This document shows, piece by piece, positions 31,974 to 40,906 of a DNA stretch of 64,000 bases (positions within the stretch are counted from its first letter, which is position 1; the number at the start of each line of letters is the position of its first letter). The DNA lies in assembly GCF_001667375.1 (NCBI RefSeq), contig NZ_LZIN01000031.1, positions 18,798 through 82,797 on the forward strand, given 5' to 3'. The DNA is from Mycolicibacter sinensis (GTDB lineage Bacteria; Actinomycetota; Actinomycetes; Mycobacteriales; Mycobacteriaceae). Under the pieces are notes generated by a model that did not search any database, was not told the DNA's origin, and saw only the letters and a list, made by a program, of their open reading frames with translations. Both the position numbers and the translations under genes were made by a program.

Positions 31974-33260
31974 TCAGCTCGGTGGGTCCGGGGGCAGTTG
32001 CACCTGCATCGGAACCCCGCCGAAAAGTGTGGGCAGGGTGCGCGAGTCGGCCGGGACCGGATCGGTCTGTGCCAGCGGGTCATAACCCGGCGGTGGGCCC
32101 GCCGTGCCGTCTCCCGGCGGGCGCGGCGCGTTACGGGCGCCGCGGACCAGAACCGAAGGATCGGGGTTCTGGCAGTAGGTGTGCAGATACGGCTCGGGAT
32201 AGTTCGGTATGGCCGGTGGCAGGGGCGGGAGCCCGTAGTCGCAGCTGTACCGGGGCCACAGATCCGCGATCACCCAGACCGCCCCGTCGCGCACCACGCT
32301 GCTCAACGCCTCTACCGCCGAGCCGCCGCGATCGGAGTTGACGATCTCGTTCAGCGCCGGCAACCGCGCGTGGGACAGTTGTGCGGTCGTGACGAGGTTG
32401 CCCAGCAGCTGGACCATGGTGTCGGAGTTGTCTTCGATGATCTTGTCCAGCATGGTGAATGGCCGATCACCGCTATCGACCAGCGTGCGGAACCCGCCAT
32501 CCATCGCTGCCGCGCCCCGCATGATGTCGTGCACGTTCTGCGAGGTGCGCATCAGCCCGGCGCTGCTGTCGACGACGGTGGTCAAAACGGTGCGGCTGGT
32601 CCGCAGGACGCTCACCGTCTGGGGAAGCACCGAGTCCAGGGTCGAGATGAGGAAGGCCCCGCCGTCGAGTAGGGCAGCGAGCTTGGCCGGCCCTTGATTC
32701 GACACCCGAAGTTCAGTGGTGATGGCGGCGAGCTGCTGCGGGTCCACCTGTGCCAGCAGTCCATTGGCGTCGGCCAGCAGTTGCGCCAGCGGCACCGGTA
32801 CCGCGGTGTGGTCCTCGGCGATGACGGCCCCGTCGGTCAGGGCCGGTGCGCCGGGCTGCTCGGGCTGGAAGTCCAGGTACTGCTCGCCGGCCGCGGACAG
32901 CGCGGAGACCCGGACGAGACTGTTCTGCGGCACCCGTTTGCGACTGTCGATCTCGACCGTGGCCACGACTCCGGTTTCGCCGAGTTCTACCGCGGCGACC
33001 TTGCCGACCCGCACGCCCCGCAGCGTGACGTCCTGGTTGGGTAGCAGGCCGCCGGATTCGCGCAGGTGTACGTGTACGGCGATGGTGGAACGGAACGGGC
33101 TGATGCCCAGCGTTCCGCCGATGATGTAGGCCAGAACGGCGATCAGGGTCACGATGATGCCGGTCACCGACACCGCGACGCGGTGGCGCTTGCAGGCCCC
33201 GGCCGAATCGACCAGCAGTCGTGCCGGTCCTTCCAACAGGTGCAGGGTGCTGTTCATCAT
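31974..33260 (-). CDS. mceF: Mce family protein, MceF position
   Basis: A 428-aa MlaD-domain protein: N-terminal helix VAVSVTGIIVTLIAVLAYII, MlaD/Mce domain about residues 50-130 (HLRESGGLLPNQDVTLRGVR then VGKVAAVELGETGVV), a long helical region, and a Pro-rich C-terminus (YGLPPLPPAIPNYPEPYLHT). As the last Mce subunit it should help form the lipid tunnel across the periplasm. The ATGATG start overlaps the mceE stop by 4 nt. Confidence 0.9.
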   Translation of the reverse strand: MMNSTLHLLEGPARLLVDSAGACKRHRVAVSVTGIIVTLIAVLAYIIGGTLGISPFRSTIAVHVHLRESGGLLPNQDVTLRGVRVGKVAAVELGETGVVATVEIDSRKRVPQNSLVRVSALSAAGEQYLDFQPEQPGAPALTDGAVIAEDHTAVPVPLAQLLADANGLLAQVDPQQLAAITTELRVSNQGPAKLAALLDGGAFLISTLDSVLPQTVSVLRTSRTVLTTVVDSSAGLMRTSQNVHDIMRGAAAMDGGFRTLVDSGDRPFTMLDKIIEDNSDTMVQLLGNLVTTAQLSHARLPALNEIVNSDRGGSAVEALSSVVRDGAVWVIADLWPRYSCDYGLPPLPPAIPNYPEPYLHTYCQNPDPSVLVRGARNAPRPPGDGTAGPPPGYDPLAQTDPVPADSRTLPTLFGGVPMQVQLPPDPPS

Positions 33261-34354
33261 CGTGGCTGATGCTCGGGCCCGTAGATGCGGCTCAACAACA
33301 GATTCCACTCGTATCGGAGGCTGCCGATCATGGCATGCCAGTCGGTGCCGTCTGGGCCGTGGATGCCCGGATCGCCGGGATAGTTCTTATCGGGCAGCGC
33401 GCCGATCGCCAGCTGGGTGACGATTCCGACGGCGTGGATGTCCGGTCCGCTGGTGATGTGGGTAATCCCGGTGATCATCCGATTCCAGATGTTCAGATTC
33501 AGATCGGGGTCGGTCGAGATCTGGTTGAAAACATCCGAGAGCCGGTTGAGATCGCTGATGGTGCTGCGCGTATCGGTACCCTGCATCGAGGGAAAGCGGT
33601 TGAGCTGCCGGGTGATCCGGCCGGCAGCAGAAACCATGTCGGCGAGGTTGGTGGCGTTGTCGGCCAGGGTGGCCGTGGCCGGCGTGGCCCCGGCGAGCGC
33701 CGTGTGGAGGGTGTCACGGCGAGCGGTCAGGGTGGCGGCCAGATCTGAGGTGTTGCGCAACGCCTGGTCGATCTGCGTTGAGCGGGCGTTGAACCGCGAC
33801 AGCAAAGTGTTGGAGTTGTGCAGCAGTGCGGCGACCTTTTCGCCCCGCCCGCCTACTGCAGCTCCTGCGCCGTTGACGGTGGAGACCAGCCGGCGGATCG
33901 CGCCGCCGTTGACCAGGAGAGCGGCCGAACCAAGGACGTCTTCGATGGTCGCGGCGGAGGTGGTGTGGTCTGCCGCGATGGTGTCGCCGTCGACTAGGCG
34001 CGCAGAATCCGCAGTCGCATCCGGACCGCGTCGCACCGCGATGAAGATATCGCCGAGAGGAGTCGCCGATCGCAGCTCGGCGATGGTGTCGGCGTACAGC
34101 GGTGCGTTGGCGCTGACCTTCATCGTCACGTGCGCGGAGAAGTTCTGGGCCTTAAGGGATTGGACTTCACCGATATCGGCGCCGTTGAGTTTGACCTTCG
34201 CCTTCACCGGCAGGTTCAACGCGTTGGTGAACACCGCCGTCAAGGTGATATCGCCGTCGATGCGCCCCGGCGCGGGCAGCGGGATGCTGGCCAGACCCCC
34301 GGCACACCCAGAGAGCGTCAGCGCCATACCGGCTGCCACCACGGTCCGCATCAT
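33257..34354 (-). CDS. mceE: Mce family lipoprotein, MceE position
   Basis: A 365-aa protein with a lipoprotein signal MMRTVVAAGMALTLSGC; Cys17 is the lipid attachment site, as is usual for MceE (LprK-type) subunits. The MlaD domain reads NLPVKAKVKLNGADIGEVQS, and a long helical domain follows (LNRFPSMQGTDTRSTISDLN). Anchors the complex at the outer face of the plasma membrane. Overlaps mceD and mceF by 4 nt each. Confidence 0.92.
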   Translation of the reverse strand: MMRTVVAAGMALTLSGCAGGLASIPLPAPGRIDGDITLTAVFTNALNLPVKAKVKLNGADIGEVQSLKAQNFSAHVTMKVSANAPLYADTIAELRSATPLGDIFIAVRRGPDATADSARLVDGDTIAADHTTSAATIEDVLGSAALLVNGGAIRRLVSTVNGAGAAVGGRGEKVAALLHNSNTLLSRFNARSTQIDQALRNTSDLAATLTARRDTLHTALAGATPATATLADNATNLADMVSAAGRITRQLNRFPSMQGTDTRSTISDLNRLSDVFNQISTDPDLNLNIWNRMITGITHITSGPDIHAVGIVTQLAIGALPDKNYPGDPGIHGPDGTDWHAMIGSLRYEWNLLLSRIYGPEHQPR

Positions 34355-35487
34355 TTTGCGACTCCCGCCATGTGTTCGAGTAGTCCCGTCATTCCCTCCA
34401 CGAAGAAGGTGGTGCCGAACGCGGGCGCGTTGTCGGCGACCGTCCCGGTGGCGCAGCCCAGATCCTTGATCCCGGCGAGATTGCAGATCTCCTTCGCCAT
34501 TTGGCCGTTGAGCATGAGTTTGTCGAGCGTGGGATGGATCCGCAGTGTGTGACCACTGGGATCGACGGCGTTGTAGATGTTGGTGCCCACCAGCGGTAGT
34601 ACATCGAGGATCTCTTCGACCTGGCGGCGGTTGTCGTTGAGGGCGACGGTGAGGGAACCGAAATCACTGACGGTTCCCTTGAGGGTGTCGCGGTTCTTCT
34701 CCAGGAGTGCGGCCGCCTGGTCGAGGATCTGGTTGGCCTTGGCGCCGGTGCTGCCCGCGCCGAGGTTTTCGGCGGCGATCAGGTCGCTGAGCGCGCGGAT
34801 GTTCGAGCCGAATTCCCGGATCGCGGTGTCATTGTCGGCGGCGGCCTGGGTCAAGTCGGCGAGGCTGGCAGCGATCGACGCGATGGACTTTCCGGTGGCC
34901 GCGCCGTTGTCGGAGCTCAGCCGCAGCGCTTGGGAGAGTTGATCGAGAGCGGACTTGATGTCGGGCCCGCTACCGGAGGAGATCTTGGCGCCGATCCCGA
35001 TCAAGTTGGCGAGCGGGCCGTGGCCCTGGCCGTCGCCCTCCAAAGCGCGAGAGAGCTTGTCGGCCATGGCCAGGGTGCGATCGAACTCGACGGGCGTTCT
35101 GGTACGGGGAAGGCTGATGACATCCCGGTCGCGCAGCTTGGGGCCACCGCCGTACGGCGGTGTCAGCTCGACGTGCCGATCGGTCAGGATGGACGTCGCG
35201 ACGGTGACCGCCTGAACGTCGGCGGGGATGTCGACGTTTTTGTCGATGACGAGTTTCACCTCGACGTAGCTGTCTTTGGGAACGATTTCGGTGACCTTGC
35301 CGACCGGCATGCCGAGGATGGACACCGCATTGCCCTCGTAGAGCCCGACGGCTTCTTCGAACTGCGCCGTGACGGTCAAAGCCCGCTGCCGATTACCGGA
35401 TGCTAAGTGCCACAGCAGTATTCCGGCGACGGCGAGGAGTGCCAGCCCGATCGCGATCGACCTGGTACGGGTGGTAATGGCGGTCAT
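34351..35487 (-). CDS. mceD: Mce family protein, MceD position
   Basis: A 378-aa Mce protein with an N-terminal helix (SIAIGLALLAVAGILLWHLA), MlaD domain (AQFEEAVGLYEGNAVSILGM then PVGKVTEIVPKDSYVEVKLV) and a coiled-coil-rich tail with many DNDTAIREF/NRRQVEEIL repeats. It is shorter than many MceD proteins, which carry a Pro-rich tail. Its ATGA start overlaps mceC. Confidence 0.9.
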   Translation of the reverse strand: MTAITTRTRSIAIGLALLAVAGILLWHLASGNRQRALTVTAQFEEAVGLYEGNAVSILGMPVGKVTEIVPKDSYVEVKLVIDKNVDIPADVQAVTVATSILTDRHVELTPPYGGGPKLRDRDVISLPRTRTPVEFDRTLAMADKLSRALEGDGQGHGPLANLIGIGAKISSGSGPDIKSALDQLSQALRLSSDNGAATGKSIASIAASLADLTQAAADNDTAIREFGSNIRALSDLIAAENLGAGSTGAKANQILDQAAALLEKNRDTLKGTVSDFGSLTVALNDNRRQVEEILDVLPLVGTNIYNAVDPSGHTLRIHPTLDKLMLNGQMAKEICNLAGIKDLGCATGTVADNAPAFGTTFFVEGMTGLLEHMAGVAK

Positions 35488-36566
35488 CTGGGCAGCCTCG
35501 CCGGGTCCGGCGGCGGCCAGCCCGGGAACGGGTCCCCGGCGGGTTGGCAATCGGTGAAGTACTGCGCCAGCCCGAATTGCTTTCCGCGTCCGCTGAGTGC
35601 ACACATCCACGAGTCGATGAGCACCCCGGCCGGCAGGTTTATGTCGAGCGCGGTACCGCTGCCGCTGGCGTTGGCGAGGTTGCGGAACGCCACCGGCATC
35701 ACCTGCAGCGTATTGCGGACCAGCGCGTCGTGGCTGGCGGCCATCTGCGCGAATTGCTGCATGTTGGCCAGCAGTTCGTTGATCGCGGGTTCGTCGCCCA
35801 GGATCGTTTTCACGGTGTCGACCAGGGCGGTGGTGCCGTCGAGCAAGCGGTGTAGCGACGCCTGCCGGGCGTTGATCGTCTGGAGCAGGTCGCGGCCCTG
35901 GATGACCAGCGCGCCGAGGTCGGCCTTCTGGTCGCGGATCAACCCGGTGATGGTGTCGACGTTCTGGAGCAGGGACCCGATCTGATCGCGCCGGGTGGCG
36001 ATCACGGTGGCCAGGGATTGGACGTTCTGCAGGGCCTCCGGCAGTGCCTCAGGCACACCGGCGAGGCCGTTGCTCATCTCGGCCATGGAGGCGGCGATGC
36101 GGTCGGCGTCGACCTGTTCGAAGGTGGTGGTTGCGTCGGCCAGGGTGGCCTGCAGGTTGTAGGGCACCGACGTGTTGGCCAAGGCGATGGTGCGAGAACG
36201 CAGTTCGCCGTCTCCGGCGGGGGACAACTCGAGGTAGCGCCGCCCCAGCAGGGTGGTCAGCTTGATCGCCGCTCGGGAGGCATCGCCGACCCGCACACCG
36301 TTGCCGACGGTGAATTTCACCGTGACGTGATCGCCGGTGAGCGCGACGTCTTTGACGGTGCCGACCTCGATTCCCGCCACTGTGACCTGATCCCCGGGCC
36401 GCAGTTGGGCGGCCTGCGCGAACTCGGCCCGATACCCGGAGTGCCCCAGTGCCAACTTGCCGATGCCGACGAGTGCGGTGACGACCACGGCCATGATTGC
36501 CACCGTGATGGTGCCCACCCAGATCGGGTTGTAGCCCTCGATCGCGCGCTTGGGTCTCGGTGACAT
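35484..36566 (-). CDS. mceC: Mce family protein, MceC position
   Basis: A 360-aa Mce protein: helix VGTITVAIMAVVVTALVGIG, MlaD domain (AQLRPGDQVTVAGIEVGTVK), tail with DQIGSLLQNVDTITGLIRDQ, and two cysteines near the end (WMCALSG, FTDCQPAGDPF). MceC proteins often end in a Pro-rich stretch, seen here as FPGWPPPDPARLPR. The start is 7 bp from the mceB stop. Confidence 0.9.
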   Translation of the reverse strand: MSPRPKRAIEGYNPIWVGTITVAIMAVVVTALVGIGKLALGHSGYRAEFAQAAQLRPGDQVTVAGIEVGTVKDVALTGDHVTVKFTVGNGVRVGDASRAAIKLTTLLGRRYLELSPAGDGELRSRTIALANTSVPYNLQATLADATTTFEQVDADRIAASMAEMSNGLAGVPEALPEALQNVQSLATVIATRRDQIGSLLQNVDTITGLIRDQKADLGALVIQGRDLLQTINARQASLHRLLDGTTALVDTVKTILGDEPAINELLANMQQFAQMAASHDALVRNTLQVMPVAFRNLANASGSGTALDINLPAGVLIDSWMCALSGRGKQFGLAQYFTDCQPAGDPFPGWPPPDPARLPR

Positions 36567-36573
36567 CGCCGTC

Positions 36574-37614
36574 CTACCTGCAGATCGGTGAGTGTTGGAC
36601 GATGTTGCCCGGGGAGGCCAGTTTGACGGTGCCGGGGATGACCCGGCCCAAGAACGCGAACACCGTGGAGTTGATGTCGCAGATGTAGCCGTCGATATAG
36701 CTTCCGCTCTGGGTTGCTCGGGCAAGGCCTTTGAGCACCAGCACCAGATTCGCCCCGTAGTGGGCGAACCGCTGCCGGCCTTCGCCGGTGAGATGCCCCA
36801 CGAATCCGGGCTCGCGCGCCAGAAACTCCGCAAGCTGCGGATAGATCGCATCCAGCAGAACCGACAGGCGATCGGTTGCCTGGGTGATCGAACCGGTCGA
36901 TGCCGCCAACTCGTCGCGCCGCGCAGCCAGTGTCGATAATGCGGTGCGGGAGTAGTCGATCACCGATTGCAGGTCCCGGTCTTGGCGCGCCAGGATCGCG
37001 GTGATCTCGTCGAGGTTGGCGATGACGTCGCCGAGGACCTGATCGGGCCCGGCGAACGATTCGGCCAGAGCTGAGGTCTGACTGATCAGGGTCACTACCG
37101 ACGCGGAATCGCCTTGCAGTGCCGCAATGATGCCACCGGTGAGGTTGTCGACCTGCCGCGGGCTCAAGAGGGTGAACAGCGGCTCGAATCCGTTGAGCAG
37201 ATGGGAGATGTCGAACGACGGGTTGGTGCGCTCGACGGGGATGATGCCGTGGTCTGGTAACGCCTTGGGGGAGTCGCCGGTTCCGGGGGAGAGCCCGAGA
37301 TAACGCTGGCCGATGATGTTCTGGTAGGTCACCGAGGCGGTGGTGTCGTCGTAGAGGGCGTGGGCCTTCGGAACTCGGAATGTGACTCTGGCCAGGGTGC
37401 CGTCCAACTCCACCCGGTCGACGCGTCCCACCCGAACGCCTGCGGTGCGTACGTCATCGCCGCTGTGCAGTCCGGATACGTCGGTGAACATCGCGCTGTA
37501 GGTGTTGGTCGGGCCGGAGACTTCTCGGCGCAGCGTGACGAAGACCAGCCATGTCGCGGTGAGGGAGAGCACCAGGAACAAACTCAATCCGAGCAGCGCC
37601 TTGCGGTACCTCAT
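36574..37614 (-). CDS. mceB: Mce family protein, MceB position
   Basis: A 346-aa Mce protein: helix ALLGLSLFLVLSLTATWLVF, then the MlaD domain with YSAMFTDVSGLHSGDDVRTA and GVRVGRVDRVELD, the best-conserved part of MceB. NIIGQRYLGLSPG is the family hallmark. The C-terminus carries two Cys in YIDGYICDINSTV and IVQHSPICR. The ATG overlaps the mceA stop by 4 nt. Confidence 0.92.
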   Translation of the reverse strand: MRYRKALLGLSLFLVLSLTATWLVFVTLRREVSGPTNTYSAMFTDVSGLHSGDDVRTAGVRVGRVDRVELDGTLARVTFRVPKAHALYDDTTASVTYQNIIGQRYLGLSPGTGDSPKALPDHGIIPVERTNPSFDISHLLNGFEPLFTLLSPRQVDNLTGGIIAALQGDSASVVTLISQTSALAESFAGPDQVLGDVIANLDEITAILARQDRDLQSVIDYSRTALSTLAARRDELAASTGSITQATDRLSVLLDAIYPQLAEFLAREPGFVGHLTGEGRQRFAHYGANLVLVLKGLARATQSGSYIDGYICDINSTVFAFLGRVIPGTVKLASPGNIVQHSPICR

Positions 37615-39023
37615 CGGGCACCGCCCGCGCTCGCCGTCAACCGCACCGTGGTGCCGCGAAGCAGCGGCGTCAGCAGGATTTCGGCGCCCACGTTGGCCTG
37701 ATCGCCCATGATGACCTTGAGCTGTTGCTTCTCGGTGCTACTGCCGACCGGGCCGACGTTGCCGCCGAATGACTGCGGTTGCACCGGCTCCGGTGCTTCC
37801 GGTTCGGGGCCGGCGGGCGGGGGCAGGACAGAGAAGCGTGGTGGTGCGAAATTCGGCCGGTTCTCGGTGATGCCGGGGGGCAGCGGAAAGCCGCGGGTTT
37901 CCAGCGACGGCGTCAATGCCGGTGCGGTGGGGACCTCGGGAGCGGTGAAACAACTGGGCCCGAGCATGTCCCCGTAGCGGGGGCAGTCCGAGCGCACATA
38001 GGTCCGGGTCGGGTTCAACGAGATGACGGCTTTGGCCTGCAGCTGATTGGTGTCGTAATTCCAGGCGACGTCCATGACCCGGCCGACCAGTGTGGTCAAC
38101 CGAGTCGAGATACCGTGCAGGGTCTCGGCGTGATCGCCCAGCACGCCCAGCACCGGTGTCAGCTTCGTGGAGATATCCATCATCCGGTCGGTGTTGTTGT
38201 CGAAGGCCTCGCCGAGCACTCCGGCGGTGCCCAGCCCGACCGAGAGCAGATTCATCAGCTCTGAACGCTTTTCGGCAAGAGTCCGCATCGGCTGGACCGC
38301 GTTATCGAGAGCGTCGAGTAGCTCCGGCGCGGTCTGCCCCAGGGCGGCGGTGGCCGCGGTGAGCGCGGACATGGTCGACGGGCCGATGGCGTCGTCGGTG
38401 ACGACGGTGTTGAGCTGGTTGACGATCTCGTTCAGATCGCCTCCGGCACGCTGTAGCCGATCGCCCCGACCGCTGGTCGCCTCGCCCAGGGCGGTGAGCC
38501 ATCCCACGCTGTCGCCGGTGGGCTGGCGCCCCACCGATGCGAGCACCTGGCGGAACTTGTTCAGCGTGGTCTGGAAGAGCACGGTCGGCAGGGCCTGATC
38601 TTCTTTGATCACAGCTCCGGTGCGCACGGGGGCCGAATGTGGGCCGTTGTCGACCAGTTGCACCGAGGACACCGCGAAGACGTTCGACGGCACCACTCGG
38701 GCGGTCACCGTGGCGGGAATGCCGGGCGCGTGTGCGGGGCTCAGATCGAGTCGCACCAGGTTGGGATGGCCCGTCGCAGCGGGGGTGACGGCCGAGACGA
38801 ATCCGACCAGCATGCCCCGGAACTTGACGTCGGACTTCACCGGCAGGCCGTCACCGACATTGACGAGTTCGGCGCTGACCCGCACGGCATGCTGCAGCAC
38901 GCCCTGGGACTGCGCGATCATCAGTGTCGCGGCGACGGCGACGATCGCCAGTAGTGCCAGCCCGTCGAGGAACAACCGGGCGTTGGAGGGCCCACCATCA
39001 TTGGCCTCGAAGGAGTTCGGCAT
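37611..39023 (-). CDS. mceA: Mce family protein, MceA position
   Basis: A 470-aa Mce protein. Helix LFLDGLALLAIVAVAATLMI is followed by the MlaD domain (LVNVGDGLPVKSDVKFRGML then VGFVSAVTP) and a helical tail. The C-terminus is Pro-rich with low complexity (PPPAGPEPEAPEPVQPQSFG). SDCPRYGDMLGPSCF carries the two Cys usual near the end of MceA. The ATG is 3 bp after yrbEB. The open frame continues upstream, but only as overlap with yrbEB. Confidence 0.9.
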   Translation of the reverse strand: MPNSFEANDGGPSNARLFLDGLALLAIVAVAATLMIAQSQGVLQHAVRVSAELVNVGDGLPVKSDVKFRGMLVGFVSAVTPAATGHPNLVRLDLSPAHAPGIPATVTARVVPSNVFAVSSVQLVDNGPHSAPVRTGAVIKEDQALPTVLFQTTLNKFRQVLASVGRQPTGDSVGWLTALGEATSGRGDRLQRAGGDLNEIVNQLNTVVTDDAIGPSTMSALTAATAALGQTAPELLDALDNAVQPMRTLAEKRSELMNLLSVGLGTAGVLGEAFDNNTDRMMDISTKLTPVLGVLGDHAETLHGISTRLTTLVGRVMDVAWNYDTNQLQAKAVISLNPTRTYVRSDCPRYGDMLGPSCFTAPEVPTAPALTPSLETRGFPLPPGITENRPNFAPPRFSVLPPPAGPEPEAPEPVQPQSFGGNVGPVGSSTEKQQLKVIMGDQANVGAEILLTPLLRGTTVRLTASAGGAR

Positions 39024-39025
39024 CG

Positions 39026-39883
39026 TCAGCCTCCGAACCTGGCGCCGGCGTTGACGCCCCACATCGCCATGGTCAGCAGCGCATTCAAGATGATCACCAC
39101 CGTGATGGTGGCCCGCATCGCATGACCGGCTGCCACTCCCACTCCCTGCGGGCCGCCTGAGGCGAAATAGCCGTAGTAGCACTGGATCACGGCGGCGAAG
39201 AAGATGAAGATGACTCCCTTGATGGTGGCGTAGAAGACGTCACGTCCGCTGCTGAACAGGGCGAAGTAGTGGCCGTAGGTACCTGCGGAGGTGTCGGCGA
39301 TGATGCCGACCACGACCTGCGCGGACAGATACGCCGCCGCCAGGCATACCAGGAACAACGGGATGGCAGCCAGAACCGACGCTGCCACCCGCGTGGTCAC
39401 CAGGTACGGAATCGGTTTGATCGCCAGGGCATCCATCGCGTCGATCTCCTCGGCAATGCGCATGGCGCCCAGTTGAGCGGTGAAACGGCAGCCCGCCTGG
39501 GTGGTGAAGGCGATCGCGATCATGACCGGCACCAACTCGCGGGTGGAGCCCCACGAGGACAACAGCCCGGTCGCCGGCCCGAGGCCCAACAGGTTCAGCG
39601 CGTTGTAGCCCTCGATGGCCAGCAGCGCGCCGGCGGTGATACCCAGCACCACGGAGACGCCCATGGTGCCGCCGCCCACCACGAGCGCCCCGTTGCCCCA
39701 GGCGATATCGGACAGATTGCGGAAGAACTCCCGGCGGTAACGAGCCAGCATGACCGGCACCGCCAGCACCACACGACAGATGAAGTCCAGCATGTGGCCG
39801 CCCTTGGCCACGGGCAGCCACACGATTTCGGCCGTTCGAAGGAGGTGGTGAACCGCACGAGGGCGGTAGACGGCTACGGTCAT
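39026..39883 (-). CDS. yrbEB: YrbE/MlaE-family permease B of the mce locus
   Basis: A 285-aa polytopic permease: helices near VVLAVPVMLARYRREFF, LVVGGGTMGVSVVLGITAGALLAI, LVPVMIAIAFTTQAGCRFTA and a C-terminal pair (TITVVIILNALLTMAMWGVN). The MlaE signature is QLGAMRIAEEIDAMDALAIK then PIPYLVTTRVAAS, with the EExDA loop that contacts the ATPase. No ATPase gene is in the window; mycobacterial Mce systems share an MceG encoded elsewhere. Gap to yrbEA is 5 bp. Confidence 0.93.
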   Translation of the reverse strand: MTVAVYRPRAVHHLLRTAEIVWLPVAKGGHMLDFICRVVLAVPVMLARYRREFFRNLSDIAWGNGALVVGGGTMGVSVVLGITAGALLAIEGYNALNLLGLGPATGLLSSWGSTRELVPVMIAIAFTTQAGCRFTAQLGAMRIAEEIDAMDALAIKPIPYLVTTRVAASVLAAIPLFLVCLAAAYLSAQVVVGIIADTSAGTYGHYFALFSSGRDVFYATIKGVIFIFFAAVIQCYYGYFASGGPQGVGVAAGHAMRATITVVIILNALLTMAMWGVNAGARFGG

Positions 39884-39888
39884 CGCGC

Positions 39889-40641
39889 TTACAGGCTCGC
39901 TTTGGGGAAGAGCAGCAGATACAACTGGCTCATTCCGACGTTGACGATCATCAGCAGCAGAATCGATTCGACCACCGCGGCGTTCACCGAATTGGCGACC
40001 CCGGCCGGCCCTCCGCGGGTGTCCAAACCTTTGTGGCAGGCCACCACCGCGACGATCGCTCCGAAGGCGATCGCCTTGGCCAAAGCCAGGAAGAGGTCGT
40101 CGACGGTCGCGAAGGAGGCGAAGGTGGCAACGAACGATCCCGGAGTTCCGCTCTGCACGAACACGTTGAACAGGTAGCCGACGAAGAAGCCGGCGCACGT
40201 CGCCAGCCCGGTCAGCGCGACGCCCACCAAGATCAGTGCGGCGAAACGGGGAACCACCAGTCGGCGGATCACCGAAACCCCCATGACCTCCATCGCCGCG
40301 ACTTCCTCGCGCATCGTCCGCGACCCGAGGTCTGCGCTCACCGCCGAGCCGACCGCTGCCGCCAGCAATATCGCGGCGACCAGGGGCGCTCCTTGGCGGA
40401 TCACCACCAGCCCGTTGGCGGCGCCCGAGAGAGATTCGGCGCCGACCTGCCCGGCGAGTACGGCGAACTGAATCGAGAGCGTGACCCCGACCGGAATCGT
40501 CACCAGCAGTGTCGGGACCAAGGCGGTACCGGCCATGAACGCAGCCTGCTTGACGAACTCCGAAACCGCGAAACGTCCGGTGAACAGATCGATGAAAAGG
40601 TACTGCACGGTACGCAGGCCGAGGATCGCCTGACCGCCCAC
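39889..40641 (-). CDS. yrbEA: YrbE/MlaE-family permease A of the mce locus
   Basis: First gene of the operon, 250 aa. ADLGSRTMREEVAAMEVMGV then SVIRRLVVPRFAALILVGVA is the MlaE loop (EExxAMEV), and TLLVTIPVGVTLSIQFAVLA and ESILLLMIVNVGMSQLYLLL are membrane helices. It pairs with YrbEB as the permease. The first standard start is GTG 40641; upstream codons in frame (about 38, including REDEIDGRSPLAEVGAWG) look coding but have no ATG, GTG or TTG, so a CTG start near 40756 cannot be excluded. The promoter is at 40878-40906. Confidence 0.9.
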   Translation of the reverse strand: MGGQAILGLRTVQYLFIDLFTGRFAVSEFVKQAAFMAGTALVPTLLVTIPVGVTLSIQFAVLAGQVGAESLSGAANGLVVIRQGAPLVAAILLAAAVGSAVSADLGSRTMREEVAAMEVMGVSVIRRLVVPRFAALILVGVALTGLATCAGFFVGYLFNVFVQSGTPGSFVATFASFATVDDLFLALAKAIAFGAIVAVVACHKGLDTRGGPAGVANSVNAAVVESILLLMIVNVGMSQLYLLLFPKASL

Positions 40642-40850
40642 CGTGCCCAGCGACCGCAGCGGGTGCGCCCGGACATAGGACCGCCCCCAGGCACCGACTT
40701 CGGCAAGGGGCGACCGCCCGTCGATCTCGTCTTCGCGCTCCGATGAGACAGTCAGCGGACCCTCCCCGTTCCGAACGCCAAGCCGTTGACCGAGCTACGG
40801 GCCAAACCGGCCAGACTGCTGCAACCGCTCTGCCAACGCTTCGGCACAGC

Positions 40851-40906
40851 GGACCCAATGTTTGGTTTCGTCAGCGGAGCCTATCGTGCGCTGCCGGTAT
40901 GGTCAA
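40851..40906 (-). promoter_or_regulatory. mce operon promoter with island operator site 4
   Basis: Minus strand -35 TTGACC (40901-40906), 17-bp spacer, -10 TAGGCT (40878-40883), both inside the 3' end of the upstream AveC-like gene. GGACCCAATGTTTGGT (40851-40866) matches 12 of 16 bases of the common operator and covers about +5 to +20. The leader to yrbEA is then about 230 nt without another gene. Confidence 0.65.

Noticed and set aside
39884..40858. Upstream extension of the yrbEB frame across yrbEA
   Set aside because: It is out of frame with the well-conserved YrbEA sequence; YrbEB similarity begins at 39883.
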